Assembly: GCF_015712165.1 (NCBI RefSeq) | Contig: NZ_JADPZX010000002.1 | Coordinates: 124,001-188,000 of the forward strand | Length of the DNA: 64,000 nt | Origin: Streptomyces spinoverrucosus | Lineage (GTDB): Bacteria > Actinomycetota > Actinomycetes > Streptomycetales > Streptomycetaceae | Reading direction: 5' to 3' | Shown: piece after piece, positions 35,506-43,787 of the stretch | How positions within the stretch are numbered: the stretch's first letter is position 1 | Layout: each line of letters opens with the position of its first letter | Program-made: the position numbers and the translations under genes | Notes under the pieces: model-generated | Databases searched by the model: none | Told to the model about the DNA's origin: nothing | What the model saw: only the letters and a program-made list of their open reading frames with translations

Positions 35506-36219
35506 TCAATCGGTAGTGGCCGTTGTCTTCTCGGCGAGGTAGGACGACTCGATCGCGTCCAGGCTGCCGCGCAGCTCCTTCGGGGTGCCGGTCAGGGTGA
35601 CGCGGCCGCGGTGCAGGACGTACACGCGGTCCGCGATGTCCAGCACCTTGCGCACGTGCTGTTCGACCAGCAGCGCGCCCAGGCCGCCGTCGGCCGCCTC
35701 GCGTACGGCGCGCAGGAGGCGGTCGACCACGAGCGGGGCGAGACCGAGCGACAGCTCGTCCGCGAGGAGCAGTCGGGGTCGGCGGCCCAGCGCGCGGGCC
35801 AGGGACAGCATCTGCTGCTCGCCGCCGGACAGCATGCCCGCGCCGGTCTTCAGACGTTTCTCCAGTTCGGGGAAGAGCTCCAGGGCCTGATGGGTCGTCA
35901 CGCGGCCGACCCGCAGGTTGTCGGCGGTGTCGAGCCGGGTGAAGACGGCACGTTCACCGACGTAGGCCAGGCCCTGGCGGGCACGCCGGTGCAGCGGTGC
36001 GCGCCCGCTCCCGCCCAGCCAGCACACCTCGCCGCCCATCGGGGGGAGGTCGCCGGAGAGCGCCCTGAGGGTCGTGGTCTTGCCCGCGCCGTTGGGGCCG
36101 AGCAGGGCGACGACCTCGCCGGGCCGGACCTCCAGGTCGAGGTCGCGGACGACGGGTCGGGTGCCGTATCCGGCGGCGAGGGCACGGGCTTCGATCAGGG
36201 GTGATCCGGTGTCACGCAC
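35506..36219 (-). CDS. livF: LivF-type ABC ATP-binding protein
   Basis: 237 aa, GTG start with AAGGAG upstream. Branched-chain-amino-acid/HAAT transporter ATPase: Walker A GPNGAGKTT (about residue 42), Q-loop region GERAVFTRLDTADNL, signature LSGGEQQMLSLARAL, Walker B RLLLADELSLGLAP (Asp-Glu kept), switch His in VEQHV. The C-terminus has the LivF pattern GTPKEL...SYL. Together with the fused LivHMG and the binding protein it completes an importer. The neighbours are CoA-catabolic genes rather than amino-acid genes, so the cargo is probably a carboxylic acid, as known for several HAAT systems. Confidence 0.92.
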   Translation of the reverse strand: MRDTGSPLIEARALAAGYGTRPVVRDLDLEVRPGEVVALLGPNGAGKTTTLRALSGDLPPMGGEVCWLGGSGRAPLHRRARQGLAYVGERAVFTRLDTADNLRVGRVTTHQALELFPELEKRLKTGAGMLSGGEQQMLSLARALGRRPRLLLADELSLGLAPLVVDRLLRAVREAADGGLGALLVEQHVRKVLDIADRVYVLHRGRVTLTGTPKELRGSLDAIESSYLAEKTTATTD

Positions 36220-36265
36220 GGACGTTCTCCTTAGATCTACTTGGACCTCCTTCGGTGTCCTCCGG

Positions 36266-37498
36266 TCAGCCGGCCGACGTCAGCACCTTGCGGACGTCGA
36301 CGAAGGTCGATCCCTCCTTCGCCCACTCGATCTTCCCGTCCCGGATGGTGAGTTCGGTGGCGGTCGTGTTGTGGATGCGGTTCAGCCCCTTCATGGGCAG
36401 GGCCGCCGAACCCTTCCAGGTCAGGGGCGGAGTCAGACCGCCGGTGTCGATGCCCGAGGTGGTGTTCAGCTCCTGGACGAGCGCCTTGGACGAGATCGTC
36501 GGCAGCGTCTTGGCCGCTTCGGTGAAGACCGTGAAGGCCACCCACGTCGTCTCGTTCGCGCCGTTGCTGGTGTCGATGTCCGTGCCGTCGGCGGCCTCGA
36601 CGAAGGCCTTCCATGCCTGGTCGGAGACCGGCGGGTAGTAGCCGGTGATCGCGGCGCCCTCCAGCGGGCTGCCGCTGCCACCCGTGGTCTCGGCCAGTTC
36701 CGGGGTGAGGTTGCCGACGACGCTGCCGAGTTCGGTCTTCGCGCCGGACTGGACGTAGGACTTCACGAACAGGTCGGAGTGCGTGCCCAGGATGACGCTC
36801 ACGCAGTCGCTGTCCTTGGTCGCGGCGGCGACCTGAGGGGCCAGGTCGGTGGCCGTGACCGGCACCTTGAGGTCCTTGGGCGCGGCCCCGCCTGCGGACG
36901 TCGCGCCGAGGGTGAGGAACTGGGCGACGATGGCGGCGGCGGCCACGTCGTACCGCACCCCGGAGATCTTCTCGCAGCCCTCCTCCACCAATTGCCGCCC
37001 GTGTGCCGCGAACACCGTCGGAGTGCCGCCGTTGACCGGGAAGGACAGCGGGTTGGAGAACTCCGCGGCGGAGACGCCGGTGCCGCCGATGTACGGGATG
37101 CCGGCCTTCTGCAGGATGGGCATGTAGCGGTCACCGGCGAGGCTGTACGAGCCCACCACCGCGACCACCTTCTCGGCGACCGCCTGCTGCGCGCACTTCT
37201 CCGCCTCGGCGGGGTCGTTCTTCTCGTTGCAGGTGAGCACCTTCAGCGGGGCGCCCTTGATCCCGCCGTTGGCGTTGATCCACTTCTCGTAGGCCTGGGC
37301 GGTCGCCCGGACGCCGGGCTGGGCGCTGCCCTGGGTGTCCTCGGGGTTCCAGACCATCACCTTGACCGGAGTGCCTTTCAGGGCGGAGCTCTCCGTCGTG
37401 CTGCTGGACGCCTCTCCCCCGCATCCGGCGGCCAGCAGGGCTCCGGTCACCGCGAGACAACTCGCTGCGGCACTTCTGCGTCGGCGTGAGTCGTTCAT
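36266..37498 (-). CDS. Lipoprotein substrate-binding protein (Leu/Ile/Val/HAAT family)
   Basis: 410 aa, lipobox LLAAGC (Cys at residue 26). Type I periplasmic-binding fold typical of LivJ/K relatives: VKVMVWNPEDTQGSAQPGVRATAQAYEKWINANGGIKGAPL, AVVGSYSLAGDRYMPILQKAGIPYIGG, and a long C-terminal lobe with TWVAFTVFTEAAKTL. The loop that in true LivJ binds the amino-acid amino group is not obviously conserved, consistent with a different ligand. Transcribed with livF, divergent from the fused permease/ATPase gene. Confidence 0.9.
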   Translation of the reverse strand: MNDSRRRRSAAASCLAVTGALLAAGCGGEASSSTTESSALKGTPVKVMVWNPEDTQGSAQPGVRATAQAYEKWINANGGIKGAPLKVLTCNEKNDPAEAEKCAQQAVAEKVVAVVGSYSLAGDRYMPILQKAGIPYIGGTGVSAAEFSNPLSFPVNGGTPTVFAAHGRQLVEEGCEKISGVRYDVAAAAIVAQFLTLGATSAGGAAPKDLKVPVTATDLAPQVAAATKDSDCVSVILGTHSDLFVKSYVQSGAKTELGSVVGNLTPELAETTGGSGSPLEGAAITGYYPPVSDQAWKAFVEAADGTDIDTSNGANETTWVAFTVFTEAAKTLPTISSKALVQELNTTSGIDTGGLTPPLTWKGSAALPMKGLNRIHNTTATELTIRDGKIEWAKEGSTFVDVRKVLTSAG

Positions 37499-37578
37499 GA
37501 TCCCTCCGCGGGGCTCGTCATCGAGATGCCGAACAGGATGGGGTGCGTTTTTGGGTTAGTGAAGTACTCTCGGCACAA

Positions 37579-37590
37579 TTATTTAAATAA
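37579..37590. promoter_or_regulatory. AT-rich operator (site A) in liv divergent promoter
   Basis: Perfect 12-bp palindrome TTATTTAAATAA, extended as ATTATTTAAATAAAT (37578-37592), 37 nt before the LivHMG ATG and 80 nt from the binding-protein start. One of a family of AT-rich sites found at every promoter of the CoA cluster; it is the most divergent member. Confidence 0.6.
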
Positions 37591-37626
37591 ATGCGCTGTC
37601 TCGCTCTCGCCTCCGGGAGGATCCCG

Positions 37627-40323
37627 ATGGACGACATCCTGCGCTTCGCACTGCTGGGCCTGGGGCTCGGCGCCCTGTACGCCCTCACCGCGCACGGCAT
37701 CGTGCTGGTCTACCGGGGCTCGGGCGTGCTCAACCTCGCCCACGGCGCGATCGGGATGGCCGGCGCCTATGTGCAGTGGGAGCTCGCCGCCCGGCACGAT
37801 GTCCCGTACTGGCCCGCCACCGTGTGCGGGGTGCTCGCCTCCGCCCTGCTGGGCGTGCTCACGCATCTGCTGGTGCTGCGCCCGCTGCGCCGGGCGTCCA
37901 CACTTGCTCGGCTGGTCGGCACACTGGCGGTGTTCATCGTGCTCACCGCCATCGCCGTCAAACGCTACGGCGACAGCCTGCAGCTGGTGCCGGGCAAGCT
38001 GCCCACCGACCTGCTGACGATCGCGGGGGCGACGGTCTCCGAGGACCGTGTCTGGCTGCTCGGCATCGCGGTCGCCGTCACCGCGGTGCTCCATCTCCTC
38101 TACAGGCGGACCCTGTTCGGGCTGGGCACCACGGCGGTCGCGGAGAACGAGCGTGCCGCCGCCTCGCTCGGCTGGTCCCCCGACCTGATCGCGACCGGCA
38201 ACTGGGCGCTGGGCTCCGCGCTCGCGGGACTGACGGGCATCCTGATCGTGCCGGTCATCGGACTTTCGGTGTCCGGGCTGACGACTCTCCTGCTCAGCGC
38301 GCTGGCCGCCGCCCTGGTCGGCAGGTTCTCCTCCTTCCCCGTCACCCTGGCGGGCGGTCTGGTCATCGGCATCGTGCAGTCCGAACTGACCCGCTTCGGC
38401 TCCGACGTCACCGGTCTCGCCGCGTCGGTGCCCTTCCTCTTCATCGCCCTGGTGCTGGTCGCGCGCGGCCGAGCGCTGCCGCTGCGCGGCACGTTCCTGG
38501 ACCGCCTGCCCGCGCTGGGCACGGGAAGGGTGCGCCCCGTCGCGGTGGCTGTCGCCGTCGTGGTCGGACTGCTGCTGGTGAGCCTCGCGACACCGCTGTG
38601 GGCGGACGCGATCACCAACACCCTGGTGCTGTCGCTGATCCTGCTGTCGATCGTCGTGGTCACCGGCTACGCCGGCCAGGTGTCCCTCGCCGCCTACGCC
38701 CTCGCCGGAACCGGCGCCTTCATCGCCGGGCACACGGCGGCCGACTGGGGATGGCCCTTCGAACTCGCCCTGCTGGCAGGCGTGTTGGGCACGGTACCGA
38801 TCGGCCTGCTGTTCGCCCTCCCGGCGGTCCGCACCCGTGGTGTCAACCTCGCGATCATCACCCTCGGCCTCGGCACCACCCTGGAGGCGATGGTCTTCCA
38901 GAACACCGACCTGTCGACGACCCCCGGCAGCGACGGCATCGCGGTGGGCCATCAGACGCTCTTCGGGATCAGCGTCTCCGGAGTCGATCACCCGCAGCGG
39001 TACGCCGCGGTGGTGCTCGTGCTGTTCGTGATCGCCGCGCTCGTGGTCGCCAACGTGCGCCGCAGCCGCACCGGCCGCCGGCTCGTCGCCGTACGGGCGA
39101 ACGAACGGGCCGCCGCCGCCCTCGGCATCGACGTCCGCGCCGCCAAGCTCTACGCCTTCGGCCTGTCCGCCGCCATAGCCGCGCTCGCCGGAGTGCTCAC
39201 CGGTTTCCGCTCCACCTCGGTGGTGCTGAGCGACTTCGCGTCCTTCGACTCCATCACGGCGCTCGGGCTCGCGGTCATCGGCGGTGTCGGTTTCCTCGTC
39301 GGCCCGCTGTTCGGCGCGACCTTCGCCGCGGGCACGGTGGGCGCACGGTTCGGGGACCTGGTGCTGCCCGGGCTGAGCGAGTGGATGCCGCTGATCGGCG
39401 GGATCATCCTGGTGCTGACGCTGGTGGGCAACCAGGACGGCATCGGGAAGGGCGTCGGCCGGCAGGCGGAGAGCGTCCGGCGCAGGCTGTCGCCGAAGCG
39501 TGCCGAGGTCACGGCCGCGACGGCTTTGCCGGAAGAGGCAGCCGTGCCCCGAGCCGCGCCACTCCCCCTCCAGGTACGGGACTTGACCGTGCGCTACGGC
39601 GGTGTCGTCGCCGTCGACGGGCTCTCGCTGGACGTCGAGCCCGGCCAGGTCGTCGGTCTCATCGGTCCCAACGGCGCCGGCAAGACCTCCGCCATCGACG
39701 CCGTCACCGGATTCACCCGGGCCGCGGCCGGCCGGGTGCGCCTCGGGGAGCGGGAGGTGACCGGGATGCCGGTGCACCGGAGGGCCGCGGCCGGGCTGAG
39801 CCGGTCCTTCCAGTCGCTGGAACTGTTCGAGGACATGACGGTCCTGGACAACCTGTACGCGGCCTGCGACCGGCCCGGCAGGTGGGCGTACGTCATGGAT
39901 CTGATCCGGCCCGGCAACCGTCCGCTCCCCTCCCATGTGCTCGTCGCCGTGCGGGAGTTCGGACTCCAGGACAGTCTGGACCGGCCCGTGGGCGACCTGT
40001 CGTACGGGGAGCGGCGGCTGCTGGCCATCGCCCGCGCGGTGGCGGCCTCGCCGTCCGTGCTGCTCCTCGACGAACCGGCCGCGGGGCTCTCGGACGACGA
40101 GACACGGGAGTTGGCCCACCTGGTGCGGCGGCTCGCCGAGGAGTGGGGCATGGGGGTGCTGCTGGTCGAGCACGACGTCGACATGGTGATGAGCGTCTGC
40201 GACCAGGTCGTCGTGCTGGACTTCGGGCACCGGATCTGCGCGGGTACGCCGGAGGAGGTGCGGCGCGATCCGGCGGTGCGGGCGGCCTACCTGGGCGACC
40301 TCGAGCCGGAGGCGCTGGCCTGA
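37627..40323 (+). CDS. Fused LivH-LivM-LivG: two permease domains and ATPase in one polypeptide
   Basis: 898 aa from an ATG with GGGAGG upstream. Residues about 1-290 are a LivH-type permease (GLGLGALYALTAHGIVLVYRGSGVLNLAHGA), about 300-600 a LivM-type permease (VVTGYAGQVSLAAYALAGTGAF, TRGVNLAIITLGLG), and about 645-898 a LivG-type ATPase with Walker A GPNGAGKTS, signature LSYGERRLLAIARAV, Walker B VLLLDEPAAGL and switch His in VEHDV. Three proteins that are normally separate are thus one chain; similar fusions occur in some actinobacteria. LivF and the binding protein are on the other strand. Confidence 0.93.
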   Translation: MDDILRFALLGLGLGALYALTAHGIVLVYRGSGVLNLAHGAIGMAGAYVQWELAARHDVPYWPATVCGVLASALLGVLTHLLVLRPLRRASTLARLVGTLAVFIVLTAIAVKRYGDSLQLVPGKLPTDLLTIAGATVSEDRVWLLGIAVAVTAVLHLLYRRTLFGLGTTAVAENERAAASLGWSPDLIATGNWALGSALAGLTGILIVPVIGLSVSGLTTLLLSALAAALVGRFSSFPVTLAGGLVIGIVQSELTRFGSDVTGLAASVPFLFIALVLVARGRALPLRGTFLDRLPALGTGRVRPVAVAVAVVVGLLLVSLATPLWADAITNTLVLSLILLSIVVVTGYAGQVSLAAYALAGTGAFIAGHTAADWGWPFELALLAGVLGTVPIGLLFALPAVRTRGVNLAIITLGLGTTLEAMVFQNTDLSTTPGSDGIAVGHQTLFGISVSGVDHPQRYAAVVLVLFVIAALVVANVRRSRTGRRLVAVRANERAAAALGIDVRAAKLYAFGLSAAIAALAGVLTGFRSTSVVLSDFASFDSITALGLAVIGGVGFLVGPLFGATFAAGTVGARFGDLVLPGLSEWMPLIGGIILVLTLVGNQDGIGKGVGRQAESVRRRLSPKRAEVTAATALPEEAAVPRAAPLPLQVRDLTVRYGGVVAVDGLSLDVEPGQVVGLIGPNGAGKTSAIDAVTGFTRAAAGRVRLGEREVTGMPVHRRAAAGLSRSFQSLELFEDMTVLDNLYAACDRPGRWAYVMDLIRPGNRPLPSHVLVAVREFGLQDSLDRPVGDLSYGERRLLAIARAVAASPSVLLLDEPAAGLSDDETRELAHLVRRLAEEWGMGVLLVEHDVDMVMSVCDQVVVLDFGHRICAGTPEEVRRDPAVRAAYLGDLEPEALA

Positions 40324-40330
40324 GAGCGCC

Positions 40331-41125
40331 TCACGCGTCCCGCAGGTCGGCGACGTACGGCTGGTGGGCCAGCAGGCCGCCGTCGACCCGCAGGGTGTGG
40401 CCGGTGATGAAGGAGGACTCGTCGGAGGCCAGGAAGACGACCGCCGACGCGACGTCCTCCGGCCGGCCGAGGCGCGGGGTGAGGTGGTGGCGCAGCATCG
40501 CCTCCCGGATCGCCCCGTGCGCCGAGCCGGCGCTCGCCGGCGTGACGATGAATCCCGGCGCGACGGCGTTGCAGCGGATGCCCTGTTTGCCGTACTGGGT
40601 CGCGACGTACTGCGTGAGGTTGAGGAGCGCGGCCTTGGAGGCGCCGTACGCGGGATTGCGCAGGTCGCCCGCGAGGCCGGAGCCGGAGGAGGTGTTGATG
40701 ATCGAGCCGCCGCCGCGGGCGATCATGTGCGGGACGGCCGCCTGGACGGCGACCATGGTCCCGCGCAGGTTGATCCGCATCGTGTCGTCCCAGACCGCCG
40801 GATCGGCGTCCACGACGGCGAGGTCCTGACGGGCCGCCAGATGGGTGGCGGCCGCGTTGTTGTGCAGGATGTCGAGTCCGCCGTACGTCTCTACCGCCGC
40901 GGCCACCAGGGCCCGTACGCTGTCGACGTCACCCAGGTCGAACCCGACCGCCGTGGCGGAGCCTCCGGCGGCGCGGATCTCCTCCGTGACCGCCTTGGCT
41001 CCGTCGGGGTCGAGGTCGGCGACGACCGTGTGCGCGCCCTCCGCCGCGAGGCGGCGTGCGGTGGCCGCGCCGATGCCGGAGGCGGCCCCGGTGACGATCG
41101 CGACCTTCTCCTCGAGTCGTCCCAT
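40331..41125 (-). CDS. Short-chain dehydrogenase/reductase
   Basis: 264 aa classical SDR. Cofactor motif TGAASGIGAA (residues about 12-21), D38 in VADLD suggests NAD(H) preference, NNAAA in place of NNAG, Ser in NTSSGSG, and Y-G-A-S-K catalytic pair. Probably oxidises a hydroxyacyl-CoA or a ring alcohol in the pathway. Last gene of a five-gene operon (45788 to 40331), 16 nt after the SCP-x-like thiolase; it ends 7 nt from the convergent LivHMG stop. Confidence 0.88.
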   Translation of the reverse strand: MGRLEEKVAIVTGAASGIGAATARRLAAEGAHTVVADLDPDGAKAVTEEIRAAGGSATAVGFDLGDVDSVRALVAAAVETYGGLDILHNNAAATHLAARQDLAVVDADPAVWDDTMRINLRGTMVAVQAAVPHMIARGGGSIINTSSGSGLAGDLRNPAYGASKAALLNLTQYVATQYGKQGIRCNAVAPGFIVTPASAGSAHGAIREAMLRHHLTPRLGRPEDVASAVVFLASDESSFITGHTLRVDGGLLAHQPYVADLRDA

Positions 41126-41141
41126 GGCCGAACCGCCTTTT

Positions 41142-42350
41142 CTACTCGGTGAGTTGACTGCCGACGACGGAGACGAAGGAGACGCACTCGCCCGGTCCGC
41201 CGCCGAGATTGTGGGTCAGGGCGAGCGAGCGCCCCTCGGCCACGGACTTCACCGTCCGCTCGGGCGGTGCCTCGCCCCGCAGTTGGAGCCAGGCCTCGAA
41301 CATCATGCGCAGGCCCGAGGCGCCGATGGGGTGGCCGAAGGCCTTGAGGCCGCCGTCCGGGTTGACCGGCAGCGCGCCGTCCAGGTCGAAGGCTCCGCCG
41401 GCGACGTCCTTCCATGCCTGGCCGCGCTCGGCGAAGCCCAGGTCCTCCATCAGGACCAACTCGGTGGGCGTGAAGCAGTCGTGGACCTCGGCGAGGGCGA
41501 GTTCGGTGCGCGGGTCGGTGATGCCCGCCTGCCGGTAGGCCTCCTGGGCGGAGGCGACGACCTCCGGGAAGGTGGTGAAGTCGTACTCGGGGTCGATCAG
41601 CCCGTCCGCCGGGCCTGCGACGAAGGACAGCGCCTTCACGAAGATCGGCCTGTCGGTGTACTTGTGGGCGTCCTCGGCGCGTACGACGATCGCGGCGGCC
41701 GAGCCGTCGGAGACACCGGAGCAGTCGAAGACGCCGAGCATGCCCGCGACGATCGGCGCCGACCGGATCCGCTCCTGCGGAACCTCCTTGCGGAACTGGG
41801 CGCGGGGGTTGCGGGCTCCGTTGACGTGGTTCTTCCAGGCGATGCGGGTGATGACGTCCTTTATCTCCTCGTCGGAGAGGCCGTACTTGGCGGCGTAGGC
41901 GGGGGCGAGGAGAGAGAAGTTGGCCGGGGCGGTGATCTCGCCGCGGCTGTCGTCGCCGGCGCCCGGAATCGCGGTGCCGGACAGCCCGGACATGCCCGAG
42001 TCCTTGAGCTTCTCCACGCCGACCGCCATCGCCACGTCGTACGCCCCGGAGGCGACCGCGTAGCAGGCGTTGCGCAGGGCCTCGGAGCCGGTGGCGCACA
42101 TGTTCTCGACGCGGGTGACCGGCTTGTTGGGCAGGTGGAGCGCCCGGCTCAGGGTCAGCCCGGACACTCCGGAGGCCTGGGTGCCGAACCAGAACGCGTC
42201 GATGTCGTCGAGGGTGACGCCTGCTGAGGTCACGGCCTCGCCGACGGCGTCCACCAGCAGGTCGTCGGCCGAGCGGTTCCAGTGCTCGCCGAAGGGCGTG
42301 CAGCCCATGCCGACGATCGCGACCCGGTCCCGGATTCCGTGCGAGCTCAT
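41142..42350 (-). CDS. SCP-x/lipid-transfer-type thiolase
   Basis: 402 aa. Thiolase-like protein of the group that pairs with DUF35 (OB-fold) partners, as in steroid side-chain (Ltp2-ChsH2), benzylsuccinate (BbsB-BbsA) and ibuprofen (IpfD-IpfE) degradation. Candidate residues: Cys in ENMCATGSEALRNAC (about residue 92), His in VHDCFTPTE and GHPIGASG. Such enzymes do retro-aldol or retro-Claisen cleavage of acyl-CoAs. Its ATG overlaps the stop of the DUF35-containing gene by 4 nt, strongly suggesting a complex of the two products. Confidence 0.85.
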   Translation of the reverse strand: MSSHGIRDRVAIVGMGCTPFGEHWNRSADDLLVDAVGEAVTSAGVTLDDIDAFWFGTQASGVSGLTLSRALHLPNKPVTRVENMCATGSEALRNACYAVASGAYDVAMAVGVEKLKDSGMSGLSGTAIPGAGDDSRGEITAPANFSLLAPAYAAKYGLSDEEIKDVITRIAWKNHVNGARNPRAQFRKEVPQERIRSAPIVAGMLGVFDCSGVSDGSAAAIVVRAEDAHKYTDRPIFVKALSFVAGPADGLIDPEYDFTTFPEVVASAQEAYRQAGITDPRTELALAEVHDCFTPTELVLMEDLGFAERGQAWKDVAGGAFDLDGALPVNPDGGLKAFGHPIGASGLRMMFEAWLQLRGEAPPERTVKSVAEGRSLALTHNLGGGPGECVSFVSVVGSQLTE

Positions 42351-43786
42351 CCGCGTGTCTCCTCGGTCTCGCCCGTGCGCAGCGGCCGGGCCTTCCAGAA
42401 GTAGTTGTGGACGCCGGCGGCCGTGACGGTGCGCCGGAACGTCATCTCCACCCGGGCGCCGATGACGGCGTCGGCCTCGGTCGCGTCGGTCAGCTGGCAG
42501 CGGAAGCGGCCGCCGCCGTCGTAGTCGACGACCACGACGAGCATCGGCGGGCTGGGGGTGTGCGCCAGCCGGTCCACGGTGAAGGTGGCCACCGTCGCGC
42601 GCACGTGCTCCATCGGCTCGTCGGTCATCGCGTCGACGCTCCGGCAGGAGGTGCACACCCGGTCCGGTGGCAGGTGCCGGGTCCCGCACTTCTCGCAACG
42701 GGACGCGACGAAGCCGTACTTCCAGCTCGTGCGGCGGTGTGCGGGCGGGGCGTAGGGCGGTTCGGGGTCCGGGCGGCGGGGCGGCTCGCGGTCGAGCAGG
42801 CCTCGCCAGGAGAGGTAGGTGGCGTACGGCATCGGGGCGCCGCCCGCGGCGATCTGGGCGGCGACCGGGCGGGCGCTGCGGTGGGCCGGGAGCGCGTCGG
42901 TGGTGCGCAGGAGCAGGACTCCGGCGCCGTCGCCGAGCACGACGAGGGCGATGATCTCGCCGGGTGCCGCGCGGTCGAGGACGTCGGCGAGGAGGAGTCC
43001 GGGCTGGGCGGTGCCGGCGTTGCCGATCGTCCCGCTGAGGTCGGGGGTCACGGCTTCGGGCCTGGCGCCGGCCGCGCGCCGTACCGCCGTGCACGCGCGC
43101 GTGTGCAGGCCGGAGACGACGAGGTGGTCGATCGCCTCGCGCTTCACACCCGCCTGGTCCAGGGCGGCGGCGAGCGCCTTGTCCGCGAGTGACACGTAGA
43201 TCTCCTCGGCGAAACGCTCCTCCCAGACGCGGGAGGCGGGGGCGCCGGGCAGGCGCCAGCGGTCGAGGATCTCGTCGCTGACGGTGTCGTGGGCGAGGAG
43301 TTCCGCGATGACCGGGGCACCGTTGCGGTGTCCGCCGAAGACGAAGGCCGCCGCTCCGTCGCCGCCCGCGGCCTCGTCGGCGCCGCCGGGCAGACCGGTG
43401 CGCAGGTCCGCGAGGACCGTCAGGGTCGGCACCGGCGAGCGGGCGGCGCTGACCAGCGCGCCGAGGCCGGAGCGCACGGATCCGGCCATGTCGGCGGCGA
43501 GCACGTGCTCGTCGAGCCGGAGCGCGGCGTGGACGGCGGTCGCGTTGGTCTTGTCCAGGTAGGCGGGTGCGGCGGTGGCGAGGAAGAGCTGGCCGATACG
43601 GGGGCGCAGGCAGTCCCGGGCCAGGGCGAGGCGGGCCGCCTCGACAGCCATGGAGGTGGTGTCCTCGTCGTAGCCCGCGACCGCGCGGGTGCCGCGTCCC
43701 GCCGGGGTGCCGAGCGTGGCGGCCACATCGGCGCGGGCGAGGCGGTGGTACGGCACGTAGGCGCCGTAGGCGATGAGTCCGGCCAT
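42347..43786 (-). CDS. HMG-CoA synthase/KAS III-like domain fused to DUF35 OB-fold, nucleophile Cys absent
   Basis: 479 aa. Residues about 1-330 have the fold pattern of HMG-CoA synthase/FabH (LIAYGAYVPYHRL, LFLATAAPAYLDKTNATAVHAAL, DLSGTIGNAGTAQPGLLLADVL, VVLGDGAGVLLL). Where a nucleophilic Cys is expected the sequence is ADMAGSVRSGLGAL (about residues 98-111), with no Cys, so Claisen chemistry is unlikely. Residues about 355-479 form a DUF35 unit: zinc ribbon CEKCGTRHLPPDRVCTSC and an OB fold. The OB-fold part probably serves the thiolase of the next gene, like ChsH2 or BbsA; the front domain may be structural. Confidence 0.82.
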   Translation of the reverse strand: MAGLIAYGAYVPYHRLARADVAATLGTPAGRGTRAVAGYDEDTTSMAVEAARLALARDCLRPRIGQLFLATAAPAYLDKTNATAVHAALRLDEHVLAADMAGSVRSGLGALVSAARSPVPTLTVLADLRTGLPGGADEAAGGDGAAAFVFGGHRNGAPVIAELLAHDTVSDEILDRWRLPGAPASRVWEERFAEEIYVSLADKALAAALDQAGVKREAIDHLVVSGLHTRACTAVRRAAGARPEAVTPDLSGTIGNAGTAQPGLLLADVLDRAAPGEIIALVVLGDGAGVLLLRTTDALPAHRSARPVAAQIAAGGAPMPYATYLSWRGLLDREPPRRPDPEPPYAPPAHRRTSWKYGFVASRCEKCGTRHLPPDRVCTSCRSVDAMTDEPMEHVRATVATFTVDRLAHTPSPPMLVVVVDYDGGGRFRCQLTDATEADAVIGARVEMTFRRTVTAAGVHNYFWKARPLRTGETEETRG

Positions 43787-43787
43787 G

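Noticed and set aside
36266..37498. A leucine/valine uptake role for the Liv-type system
   Set aside because: Neighbours are all CoA-thioester enzymes and share a regulatory motif with the transporter; amino-acid transport is possible but less likely than uptake of the pathway substrate.
37579..40230. 883-codon - strand frame opposite the LivHMG fusion
   Set aside because: Highly polar, Gln/Arg/Asp/Gly-rich without hydrophobic core; the + strand frame has all transporter motifs.
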